12,066 nucleotides of DNA, from positions 1-12,066 of the forward strand of contig JAFQDI010000187.1 in assembly GCA_017416055.1 (NCBI GenBank), read 5' to 3'. The DNA is from Lachnospiraceae bacterium. Its GTDB lineage: Bacteria > Bacillota_A > Clostridia > Lachnospirales > Lachnospiraceae. Within the stretch, counting starts at the first letter, position 1, and each line of letters opens with the position of its first letter. The position numbers were made by a program, and so were the translations under genes. Positions 6,206 through 12,066 of the stretch are shown in pieces. The notes beneath the pieces were generated by a model. That model was not told the DNA's origin and searched no databases. It saw nothing but the letters and a program-made list of their open reading frames with translations.

Positions 6206-7544
6206 GAAAATCCTCCGTAATCTCGTCGATCATTTTCTGCAAATCGTTCTCTGCTACGATGATCTGTCGGTGGCAGAGCGCCTGATAGATCGGGTGACGT
6301 TTCTCGTACAGATCAATCAGCCTGTTCTGTTGGGACAGCGGCCTGCCGTCAATGGACAACCGGTTAAGGTCGCGGTCCAGATAATAGATCCGTCCGTTCT
6401 GTAGCATCGGGAAGTGGTTCTCCTCCCGCGTGGGAAGTCCGCCTCCGCAGGAGATGATGATGCCGGTCTTCGCACCGGCAATTTTCGCGGCCTCCGTTTC
6501 GCATCGACGGAAATATTCCTCGCCGTCCGTGGCAAAGATGTCGGGGATGGTCCGTCCTTCCCGCTCTACAATCAGCGCATCCACGTCCACCACTTCACGG
6601 TCAAGTGCATCAGAAAGAGCTTTTCCCACAGTGGTCTTACCACAGCCGGGCATACCGATCAGGACAATGTTGGATGTTTCGGCGCGAACCGAACGGATCA
6701 CTTGTTCAATATCATCATCGGAGAAGCACTGCCCGGAGAAATGTTCCGCGGCGTATGCGCCCTGAGCCACCAACATGGGAAGTCCACAGGTGGCCGGGAT
6801 GCCCATCTCCCGGGCCTGATGAACGAGCAGAGTCGTTCCCGGATTGTAAATCACATCGACAACGCCACTCAGGGAGGGGAACAGTGCCAGATCAACCGGG
6901 GTGGAATAATTATTGGGATACATACCGACCGGAGTCGTATTGATAATCACGTCGGCGTCGCGGTGGCGGTCAGCCAGGTGATCATAAGTATCAAAGGAAA
7001 GAGGACACTTGCGGAAGATGCCGACGGTTGTGGCAGCGGAAGTGGATTCAGTGCGGGAGTTGCCCAGGGCTGATTCACTAGACTGCGCGGGGCTTGCAGG
7101 ATCTACTTTCGGTGCACTGCGCGAGATCACCACGATTTCCTTCGCGCCCTCATCGGCAGCTACATTTCTGGAAGTCAGACTGGTGCCGCCGCTGCCGAGG
7201 ATCAAGATCTTCTTGCCGGCGAGCTCAATACCCGCCCTCCGTACACAGTAGAGAAAACCGTCATAGTCCGTATTGTAGCCATAGAGAACGCCGTCGCGGT
7301 TCACCACCGTATTGACTGCGCCGATGGCCATCGCCTTGGGGTCGACGTGCTCACAGGTCTCGCAGGCAATCTGCTTGTAGGGGATCGTGACATTGAAACC
7401 AAGAAACTCCCGCTTACGGAAAAACTCATCCACCTGATTGCGGGGGAGGGGAACCAGATCGTAATCACAGTTCCATAATTGTTTATGTATGGCAGGTGAA
7501 AAGCTATGGCCTAACTTTTCGCCGAGAAGTCCGTAGCTGCTCAT
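6186..7544 (-). CDS. aroE-aroK: Bifunctional shikimate dehydrogenase / shikimate kinase (AroE-AroK fusion)
   Basis: A 452-residue fusion covering two consecutive shikimate steps: NADPH-dependent reduction of 3-dehydroshikimate, then ATP phosphorylation of shikimate. AroE occupies about 1-285: SFSP (14-17), NVTIPYK with catalytic K57, GAVNT and NTDYDG with D93, nucleotide loop GSGGTS (117-122), NTTPVGMYP (202-210) and the MLVAQGAYAAEHF end. AroK runs from about 290: Walker A GMPGCGKT (297-304), DVD (320-322), EEYFRRCETE, CGGGLP, and the lid DGRPL with downstream RHPIY. Residues 144-182 are an Ala/Ser/Thr-rich insert between the NADP-binding strand and the next helix. The start ATG 7544 has AAGGAGG six bases upstream. 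An open frame extends to 7646, but that part has no ribosome site and no homology to AroE. The gene overlaps aroQ at its 3' end and is divergent from the second BlaI/M56 pair. Confidence 0.96.
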   Translation of the reverse strand: MSSYGLLGEKLGHSFSPAIHKQLWNCDYDLVPLPRNQVDEFFRKREFLGFNVTIPYKQIACETCEHVDPKAMAIGAVNTVVNRDGVLYGYNTDYDGFLYCVRRAGIELAGKKILILGSGGTSLTSRNVAADEGAKEIVVISRSAPKVDPASPAQSSESALGNSRTESTSAATTVGIFRKCPLSFDTYDHLADRHRDADVIINTTPVGMYPNNYSTPVDLALFPSLSGVVDVIYNPGTTLLVHQAREMGIPATCGLPMLVAQGAYAAEHFSGQCFSDDDIEQVIRSVRAETSNIVLIGMPGCGKTTVGKALSDALDREVVDVDALIVEREGRTIPDIFATDGEEYFRRCETEAAKIAGAKTGIIISCGGGLPTREENHFPMLQNGRIYYLDRDLNRLSIDGRPLSQQNRLIDLYEKRHPIYQALCHRQIIVAENDLQKMIDEITEDFHENIGD

Positions 7545-7601
7545 GGAAAACCTCCTTAAGAAAATTGATTGCTTTGTGTGAGCAGGTTTGCAATCATAGC
7601 G

Positions 7602-7627
7602 AGCAGACTTTAACGAATTAGTCTGCT
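7602..7627. repeat. Perfect 8-base inverted repeat with 10-base spacer in the aroE-aroK leader
   Basis: AGCAGACT (7602-7609), ten bases, AGTCTGCT (7620-7627). On the minus strand it begins a few bases after the predicted transcription start of aroE-aroK. The arm and spacer lengths equal those of the two system-1 operators (TGTAGACT-N10-AGTCTACA), sharing the GnAGACT / AGTCTnC pattern. It could be an operator or an RNA hairpin in the leader. There is no T tract, so it is not a terminator. Confidence 0.6.
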
Positions 7628-7636
7628 GACGTACAT

Positions 7637-7665
7637 AGTGTAACACGAATTATATTGAGACACAA
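7637..7665 (-). promoter_or_regulatory. Probable promoter of aroE-aroK-aroQ
   Basis: On the minus strand TTGTGT (plus 7660-7665), 17 bases, TACACT (plus 7637-7642), about 90 bases before the ATG. The -10 box overlaps a short dyad TACA-N3-TGTA at 7632-7642 that resembles the core of BlaI sites. A perfect TATAAT lies within the spacer but lacks a -35 box at normal distance. The boxes are moderate matches. Confidence 0.4.
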
Positions 7666-7682
7666 GAAAAATAACGGAAAAC

Positions 7683-7733
7683 CTTAAAAAGAATATGACA
7701 AAAGTGTTACATGAGTGTGACAAAAGCTTAACA
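7683..7733 (+). promoter_or_regulatory. Direct repeats at exact 11-base period upstream of the repressor 2 promoter
   Basis: Heptamers at 7694 (TATGACA), 7705 (TGTTACA), 7716 (TGTGACA) and 7727 (CTTAACA) fall at exactly 11-base steps, with a weaker fifth at 7683 (CTTAAAA). The array ends ten bases before the -35 box, on one helical face. This is the layout of binding sites for OmpR/PhoB-family response regulators, including TTAACA-like boxes of Gram-positive PhoP. The regulator is not identifiable here. Confidence 0.5.
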
Positions 7734-7741
7734 GAAAAAAT

Positions 7742-7788
7742 GTTGACAATGTAAACAGTGTGTGATATGCTTGGTTTACAAAGTAAAC
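7742..7788 (+). promoter_or_regulatory. Promoter with two BlaI-type operators for system 2
   Basis: TTGACA (7743-7748), 17 bases, TATGCT (7766-7771). Two 15-base dyads flank the -10 box: 7742-7756 (GTTGACA-A-TGTAAAC) overlaps the -35 box and 7774-7788 (GTTTACA-A-AGTAAAC) follows the -10 box, 32 bases centre to centre. Half-sites read TGTAAAC, not TGTAGAC as in system 1, and the central gap is one base rather than two. Autorepression by the downstream BlaI-type protein is the likely reading. Confidence 0.75.
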
Positions 7789-7862
7789 AATTGCTGAAAT
7801 AATCGTTCCAAAAACGAGGCCACGTTTACGGAACATGGTTTAAGAAATCGGAGGATAGAGCG

Positions 7863-8252
7863 ATGGAGACAAAGCAGATCAGCCTTACCCCGGCAGAGTG
7901 GAATGTGTTGGAATGCCTGTGGGAGAATCCGGGATGCACCGGCCGTGAGGCAGTGAATTATTTAAAGAAATCGGTTGGTTGGACACGATCGACGGTATTG
8001 ACGATGCTCCACCGCATGACCGAAAAGAACCTGATCTTGTGTGAAACGATTGACGGTTTGATGCGCTATACCTCGCTGATTGAGCGGGAGACGGCGGCAC
8101 TGCAGGAGACGGAAGGCTTCCTTGATCGGGTGTACAAGGGCAGCATCAGTATGATGATGAGTGCCATGACGAAAAAGCAGCAGCTTTCGAAGGAAGAAAT
8201 CGAGGAGCTGTACGAGATTCTTCGTCAGGCAGAGGAGGAGAAAGATGAGTGA
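7863..8252 (+). CDS. BlaI/MecI-family transcriptional repressor 2
   Basis: This 129-residue winged-helix repressor is of the same family as the protein at 2432-2794 but clearly diverged from it. LTPAEWNVLECLWENPGCTGREAVNYL is the family opening. WTRSTVLTMLHRMTEKNLI is the recognition helix and wing entry. The C-terminus MTKKQQLSKEEIEELYEILRQAEEE is the dimerisation helix. The recognition helix differs from that of repressor 1 (KKSTTYTEIKRL), in keeping with the different operator half-sites of the two systems. The ATG is preceded by GGAGG with an eight-base gap. The last eight bases overlap the start of the partner peptidase gene, a tight coupling typical of repressor/M56 pairs. Direct targets beyond its own promoter are unknown. 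Confidence 0.94.
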   Translation: METKQISLTPAEWNVLECLWENPGCTGREAVNYLKKSVGWTRSTVLTMLHRMTEKNLILCETIDGLMRYTSLIERETAALQETEGFLDRVYKGSISMMMSAMTKKQQLSKEEIEELYEILRQAEEEKDE

Positions 8253-10905
8253 GTGGATCATATCTTCATCGGTGTTGATCGTTCTGGTCATTGCACTGCT
8301 GCATATACTGCGGGGAAAGATCAGTCTTCGATTGCAGTATGCCCTGTGGCTGGTGGTGCTGGTGAGACTTTTGATTCCGTTTTCCATCGCGGACAGCAGT
8401 TTCAGTATTGCGAGCTTTGTGCAGAATGGTCTCACCCATGAACTCTCGGACCTCTATCTCTGGTACGGAGAGGCGGATGCCGAACAGGGAGAAGACGTTC
8501 TGCCGGACAAGGAAGGAAACGGAGTTCAGAAGGACGAAGAACAGAATGGCGTGCAGAACGACCAAATTGGCGGAGAGATTCCTGAGAATCAACCGGGCAA
8601 TGAGGATACTCCCATCACGCCTCAGCCGGACGTAACCCCGGAGAAAAACCCGGTGATCGAGGAAGAACCGAAGTATCCGGAGATCGGTGGAGTGAGTATT
8701 GCGCCCAGCACGGAGAAGTTAGAGACTTCCGGTAAGGAACACATTTCTTTGAAAGGAATACTGATGACTGTCTGGTGCGCGGGTATGGCAATGACGGCGG
8801 TGCTGTTTTTGGCAACGAATCTGCATTTTAGCAGAAAGATTCAAAAGACAAGATGGCTTTATGACAAGAAAACGGATTCGCTTCCGGTGTATGAGAGTGA
8901 CGAGATTGAAACGCCCTGTTTGTTTGGACTCGTTCGTCCGGCGATTTATGTGACAAAGGAAGCGGTTAAGGATTCGAAGGTTTTTCATCACGTATTGACA
9001 CATGAGACGACGCATTATGCGCACCGGGATCATATCTGGGCTGCACTGCGCTGCCTGTGTCTGGTGCTGCACTGGTACAATCCGCTGGTATGGTGGGCGG
9101 CAGCTCTTTCGCGCAGGGACGCGGAACTGGCCTGCGATGAGGGCGCCATCGAGCGGATCGGCGAGGCGGTTCGTGCGGAATACGGACGGACCCTCATTGG
9201 ACTGACCTGTCAGGGGCGGAGCCACCTGCTGTCGACGGCGACGACCATGACCGGCAGTGTGAAAGGGATAAAGGAACGAATCATGTTGATTGCAAATCGA
9301 CCGAAAATGGCGCGGTACACCGTGATGATTTTGATCGTACTTGTGGTTGGATTGATCGGTTGTACGTATTGCGGAAAGAAGGAGCCTGACACGAGAGCGG
9401 GTCAGGTGGGAGATAATATAGAGAGTGAAGCACCTGTATTAGAGAGTGCAGATGAGGAGACGACGGAGGAGCCGGTAGAAAATTCATCCGAGGAAGTACC
9501 TGCCGAAGAAAGTTCAGAGGAACCCACGGAGGAACCGACCGAGGAGCCAACGACGGAAGAACCTGCGACGGACGAACCGACCACGGAGGAGCAGCCTACC
9601 CGGGAGCCCACACCATATGATGAGGTGCTGGAGGAGTACTTTGTGCAGTGGGCTCAGTTGTATATGGATGAGGAAGACACCGGATTTAACACGAAACGGT
9701 GGGAGTTTATCCAAGACTGGAAGGCAACATTGGGCGGAATAACGTTCCAAGATGTGGAAGCGATATGCAAGAGCATCAAAGTACTAAACGAAACAGAGGA
9801 TGAAGTCAGACTGTTGGTAGGAGTAAATGAGATTTGTCCCTATACGACTACTCCCGGTAAGGTCAGAACGATGAAGGGATGGTCAGAATTTGTCGTTCGG
9901 TTAGTGAAGCAAAATGGAGAATTTAGCATTTCTTCGGTTTCCTACTGTGATTATATGCTTGGTTTTGAGATGGGTATAGAGGAAGACTTGAAATTGTTAA
10001 GAAGAGCTGAGGAGCCTACGGAAGGGGCGACAATGGACGAACCGACCACCGAAGCTCCTGAACCGATGAGTCTCCACACGGAGGAAGTACAGATCGCCGG
10101 AGATGGAATCGTGCAGATCTTTGATGCCGGAACAACGGTGCTGGCAGATCTGAATGGTGACGGAGAAGCGGAAAAGATTACCGTTCAGTTGTACCCGGAC
10201 AAAGAATACAATAAGAATTTTGCGGTGCAGATTGAAGATACGTACTATAGCGCAGAGGCATTTAGTGAGATCGTAAAGTACACAGAGTTTTTAAATATGG
10301 CAAAAATCCGCTTGATCGATCTGGACACTTCCGATCAGTGGCTGGAAATTGCGGTTTATCAGTCGGGTTCCGGTATGGATCCGGTCACTACATTCCTGCG
10401 TTATGATGAGGGGAAACTTATCCGGGTCGGATCAGTTCCGGTTTGGCCTCCGGCGCTGGAACCGGATGACCGTAACCGCCTGGAGGTTACCGGCGCTGGA
10501 ACAGTCAGCGGATGGACACGTTATGATGTGGTGCAGACGCAGTTCGTGACGATGTGCTGGGAGTTGAAAAACTCATCCGAATTCCAGGCAACGTTGGAGG
10601 AAAAGGTTCCGGAATATTACAGTTTTCAGCTTCGCAACGATCCGAACTATCCGTTGTATCTGAGACAGGATGCAACATTCTACCGGGATATGAATGCGGA
10701 TCCCGCCAATGTCATCACTCTTCCGAAGGATACGGTGGTGGATATCGCCAGATATTACCCGGAAAGTGGATGGATCCAGGTGATTTATGAGGAAGGTACG
10801 AAAGCGGTTTGGCTACTGATGGATGAGAACGAGATGCTTCAGCCATTGAACGTTAACCGATGGGGCTTGGGAGCGTATATTGCCGGGCTGGGAGTTGCGG
10901 GCTGA
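8245..10905 (+). CDS. BlaR1-like M56 membrane metallopeptidase 2 with multi-part ectodomain
   Basis: An 886-residue predicted signal-transducing zinc peptidase acting with repressor 2. Membrane segments: two near the N-terminus (about 5-22 and 30-50), one at about 173-192, and one at 358-374. The outer TM2-TM3 loop is long, acidic and Gln/Asn/Pro-rich. The M56 domain has HETTH (H253, E254, H257) and E294 of ELACDE as expected zinc ligands. The last membrane segment ends LIGC, lipobox-like but internal. The exported part has a Glu-Pro-Thr linker (425-457), an unrecognised region of about 130 residues, and a second EPT linker (589-607). A calcium-loop-like motif DLNGDGEAE (from 635) follows, and then a bacterial SH3-like end (about 802-868, YPLYLRQDATFYRDM to GWIQVIYEEGTKAVWLL). 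No penicillin-binding S-x-x-K domain is visible. An SH3-like end could contact cell-wall material, but that is inference. A strong terminator follows. Confidence 0.91.
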   Translation: MSEWIISSSVLIVLVIALLHILRGKISLRLQYALWLVVLVRLLIPFSIADSSFSIASFVQNGLTHELSDLYLWYGEADAEQGEDVLPDKEGNGVQKDEEQNGVQNDQIGGEIPENQPGNEDTPITPQPDVTPEKNPVIEEEPKYPEIGGVSIAPSTEKLETSGKEHISLKGILMTVWCAGMAMTAVLFLATNLHFSRKIQKTRWLYDKKTDSLPVYESDEIETPCLFGLVRPAIYVTKEAVKDSKVFHHVLTHETTHYAHRDHIWAALRCLCLVLHWYNPLVWWAAALSRRDAELACDEGAIERIGEAVRAEYGRTLIGLTCQGRSHLLSTATTMTGSVKGIKERIMLIANRPKMARYTVMILIVLVVGLIGCTYCGKKEPDTRAGQVGDNIESEAPVLESADEETTEEPVENSSEEVPAEESSEEPTEEPTEEPTTEEPATDEPTTEEQPTREPTPYDEVLEEYFVQWAQLYMDEEDTGFNTKRWEFIQDWKATLGGITFQDVEAICKSIKVLNETEDEVRLLVGVNEICPYTTTPGKVRTMKGWSEFVVRLVKQNGEFSISSVSYCDYMLGFEMGIEEDLKLLRRAEEPTEGATMDEPTTEAPEPMSLHTEEVQIAGDGIVQIFDAGTTVLADLNGDGEAEKITVQLYPDKEYNKNFAVQIEDTYYSAEAFSEIVKYTEFLNMAKIRLIDLDTSDQWLEIAVYQSGSGMDPVTTFLRYDEGKLIRVGSVPVWPPALEPDDRNRLEVTGAGTVSGWTRYDVVQTQFVTMCWELKNSSEFQATLEEKVPEYYSFQLRNDPNYPLYLRQDATFYRDMNADPANVITLPKDTVVDIARYYPESGWIQVIYEEGTKAVWLLMDENEMLQPLNVNRWGLGAYIAGLGVAG
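9517..9615 (+). repeat. Low-complexity Glu-Pro-Thr repeat linker
   Basis: Imperfect short repeats encode EEPTEEPTEEPTTEEP and variants, residues 425-457 of M56 peptidase 2, just outside the last membrane segment. This looks like a flexible, wall-spanning spacer. A shorter block of the same kind recurs at 10009-10065. Confidence 0.8.
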
Positions 10906-10941
10906 GGTTGTTGAGTTGGTCGAAAGACCGCAATTAAGGTG

Positions 10942-10987
10942 AAAAAACGGAGGGGTCTGTTGTTTGACAGGCCCCTCCGCTTTTTTT
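10942..10987. terminator. Strong, probably bidirectional terminator
   Basis: CGGAGGGGTCTGT (10948-10960) pairs with ACAGGCCCCTCCG (10967-10979) around a TTGTTTG-like loop; the only departure from perfect pairing is a G-T wobble. Seven T follow (10981-10987) and six A precede (10942-10947), so it can end transcripts from the M56 gene and from the convergent XRE gene, whose stop codon overlaps the T run. Confidence 0.93.
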
Positions 10988-11468
10988 ACTTCGATATCTT
11001 CCCCTCAATAATCGCCTTCTGCACCCACAACTGAAGTGAGTCGATCGCGAACGCAATCTGTTCCAACTGTTTCTGGATCTGTTCAAAATCCTTCAGTTCA
11101 TCTTCGGAGATCATGCCGTCCACGGTGATTTCAATCAGACGATTCTTCTCTTTTTCCAAGGCGTTTAAAGACGCAAGCATCTCCAGTGTGATCTGGGAGA
11201 GTTCCTTCGCCTTCACCTCGGGAACATACTCCTGACCGATGGGGCATTCTCTGGAACAGTACACATTGCACAGCGCGGGGTCTTTGTAGCAGGCAGCCAT
11301 CGCCAGAATCTCGTCCGGCTGGGGCAGGGTCTTTTCGTATTCGATCTTCTCAATTCGGTCGGAGGAGATGAAGCCCAACCGCTCTGCGGCAGCCTCTCTG
11401 GTAAAGCCGGCAGTTTCCCGGCTGATTTGATAGATTGTTTTGTTCTCTTTTGTCGATTTTCTTCCCAT
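10986..11468 (-). CDS. XRE-family helix-turn-helix regulator with a cysteine cluster
   Basis: This is a 160-residue predicted DNA-binding protein. Residues 10-60 form an XRE-type helix-turn-helix: NKTIYQISRETAGFTREAAAERLGFISSDRIEKIEYEKTLPQPDEILAMA, with the characteristic R-I-E-K-I-E helix and the PQPDEIL end. Next comes a cysteine group C60, C67, C71, C75 (CNVYCSRECPIG) that could hold a metal or Fe-S centre or act as a redox switch. Residues 95-155 are helical and probably coiled coil. I recognise this layout from conserved but uncharacterised regulators of Clostridia. The ATG at 11468 has GGGGGGAT just upstream. The open frame runs on to 11498 without a ribosome site there. It is divergent from a small membrane protein gene, with an inverted repeat between the two. 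Its target and signal are not known. Confidence 0.88.
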   Translation of the reverse strand: MGRKSTKENKTIYQISRETAGFTREAAAERLGFISSDRIEKIEYEKTLPQPDEILAMAACYKDPALCNVYCSRECPIGQEYVPEVKAKELSQITLEMLASLNALEKEKNRLIEITVDGMISEDELKDFEQIQKQLEQIAFAIDSLQLWVQKAIIEGKISK

Positions 11469-11499
11469 AATATCCCCCCATCCGGTACTGCTCTGCAAA

Positions 11500-11531
11500 T
11501 TCAGCGGAATAAGCGGGCCTATTTCGCTGAA
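11500..11531. repeat. 12-base inverted repeat between divergent genes
   Basis: TTCAGCGGAATA (11500-11511), eight bases, TATTTCGCTGAA (11520-11531); the arms match except for one G-T pair. It lies 32 bases upstream of the XRE start codon, inside the likely leader or promoter of that gene, and 89 bases before the small membrane gene. It could be the regulator's own operator or a leader hairpin. No T tract follows. Confidence 0.6.
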
Positions 11532-11619
11532 AGGTCGGTTTATTCTGCCTGACTACTATTATATACTGTATTCATCAAAAGGGGAACCGTTTATTTCAAA
11601 AAACAGGAGGGGAAATGAG

Positions 11620-11847
11620 ATGTTTATTTTATGTTTGATCGGTCTGGCGGTACTTTGTCTGATGCTTTGGATCGGCTACAAGCTGACCGGTGCGCTTTTG
11701 GTGGCGTGCTTCTGGCTGTTTATTGAAGTGCCGGTGACGCTGTTTTTGTGGGCGCTGGCGCTGGTTTGTTTCTGCACGCTGCTCTTGATTCCGGTGGGAA
11801 TCTGGCTGGTGAAGTTGGGACTGCGAATCGTTGTGCCCGGGGTATAA
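11620..11847 (+). CDS. Small hydrophobic membrane protein, unknown function
   Basis: This is a 75-residue, almost wholly hydrophobic protein with two or three predicted membrane segments (about 2-18, 23-45 and 48-66, the first two parted by YKLTG) and a short end KLGLRIVVPGV. No family is recognised. The start is the ATG at 11620, seven bases after GGAGGGG. An ATG at 11615 is out of frame and soon stops, and upstream extension of the frame has no ribosome site. It is divergent from the XRE regulator, so it may be that regulator's target. A terminator follows 23 bases after the stop. The strong ribosome site and clean terminator support a real gene. Confidence 0.75.
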   Translation: MFILCLIGLAVLCLMLWIGYKLTGALLVACFWLFIEVPVTLFLWALALVCFCTLLLIPVGIWLVKLGLRIVVPGV

Positions 11848-11870
11848 AGAGAGTGTTATAGGGGAAGAAG

Positions 11871-11900
11871 CAAAAGGGGCGTTTTCTGACGCCTCTTTTG
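11871..11900 (+). terminator. Probable terminator after the small membrane protein
   Basis: CAAAAGGGGCGT (11871-11882), a TTTCTG loop, then ACGCCTCTTTTG (11889-11900), a 12-base stem with one wobble pair and an A/T-rich base. The T run lies within the stem and continues weakly after it. Confidence 0.75.
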
Positions 11901-11913
11901 TGTTATCCTGCGC

Positions 11914-11942
11914 TTGCAATTCGGGATATATTGTTATATAAT
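11914..11942 (+). promoter_or_regulatory. Promoter of the gene at the right edge
   Basis: TTGCAA (11914-11919), 17 bases, TATAAT (11937-11942). The -10 box is perfect and the spacing ideal. It predicts a leader of about 85 bases before the ATG at 12033. A TTGACA at 11950 has no good -10 partner. Confidence 0.65.
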
Positions 11943-12032
11943 TATCATATTGACAGGATGGTGTTGAGGACAAGTGCAATCTGTTGACCATGACACAGAC
12001 TGAATCCGAGTTCATGGAAAGGACGAAACGAA

Positions 12033-12066
12033 ATGGGTAAAAAACCGAATGTTGTTGCGATTTTGA
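12033..12066 (+). CDS. Start of an unidentified gene (3' end outside window)
   Basis: ATG at 12033 opens a frame reading MGKKPNVVAIL to the window edge, eleven codons. An AAAGGA ribosome-site-like sequence lies about ten bases upstream and a good promoter further up. Openings of the KKPNVVxI kind occur in sulfatase and alkaline-phosphatase superfamily proteins, but eleven residues cannot settle it. Confidence 0.5.
   Translation, partial: MGKKPNVVAIL

Larger units (their letters stand above)
7545..7862. other. Divergent intergenic control region, 318 bases without a gene
   Basis: This stretch separates aroE-aroK (-) from repressor 2 (+). From left to right it holds the aroE-aroK ribosome site, an inverted repeat in that gene's leader (7602-7627), the aroE-aroK promoter (7637-7665), a run of 11-base-spaced heptamers (7683-7733), the repressor 2 promoter and operators (7742-7788), and a leader of about 80 bases ending in GGAGG. 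No open frame in it looks coding. Confidence 0.8.

Noticed and set aside
7545..7646. N-terminal extension of AroE-AroK to 7646
   Set aside because: The extra 34 residues do not resemble AroE, the region holds the leader repeat and promoter, and the ATG at 7544 has a near-perfect ribosome site.

Overview
The window reads as a chromosomal stretch of a Gram-positive anaerobe of the Clostridia, most likely Lachnospiraceae. That placement is an inference from gene content and style: an AroE-AroK fusion next to a type II dehydroquinase, paired BlaI/M56-peptidase systems, a cysteine-containing XRE regulator of a type I associate with that group, strong GGAGG ribosome sites and TTGACA promoters. No RNA gene, CRISPR array or complete mobile element was seen.

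Layout. Positions 1-659 hold the 3' end of aroB (+). Positions 733-1154 (-) hold a broken hicB-like antitoxin gene with no hicA beside it. Positions 1252-5669 (+) form the first cell-envelope block: a lipoprotein L,D-transpeptidase, a BlaI/MecI-type repressor, and a BlaR1-like M56 membrane peptidase whose external loop carries five 14-residue repeats. A terminator separates this block from aroQ and a fused aroE-aroK (5777-7544, -). Positions 7545-7862 are a 318-base divergent control region. It is followed by a second BlaI-type repressor and a second BlaR1-like peptidase (7863-10905, +) that overlap by 8 bases. After a strong, probably bidirectional terminator come an XRE-family regulator (-) and, divergently, a 75-residue membrane protein (+). 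The last 34 bases begin another + strand gene.

How the genes may work together. The transpeptidase promoter and the first repressor promoter share an ungapped block of about 47 bases: TTGACA, a 17-base spacer, TAGACT, and an inverted repeat TGTAGACT-N10-(A/G)GTCTACA. This suggests the first repressor controls both itself and the transpeptidase. L,D-transpeptidases form 3-3 peptidoglycan crosslinks that many beta-lactams inhibit poorly. The second system has differently spelled operators (GTTTACA-A-AGTAAAC type), so the two repressors may be insulated from each other. Neither M56 protein carries a recognisable penicillin-binding sensor domain. Their exported parts instead have calcium-loop-like D-x-[DN]-x-D-G motifs, low-complexity linkers and, in the second, an SH3-like end, so what they sense is open. 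The shikimate genes aroB, aroQ and aroE-aroK make aromatic precursors. They are split around the first envelope block, and the aroE-aroK promoter also carries a BlaI-like dyad and an inverted repeat with the same N10 spacing as the operators.
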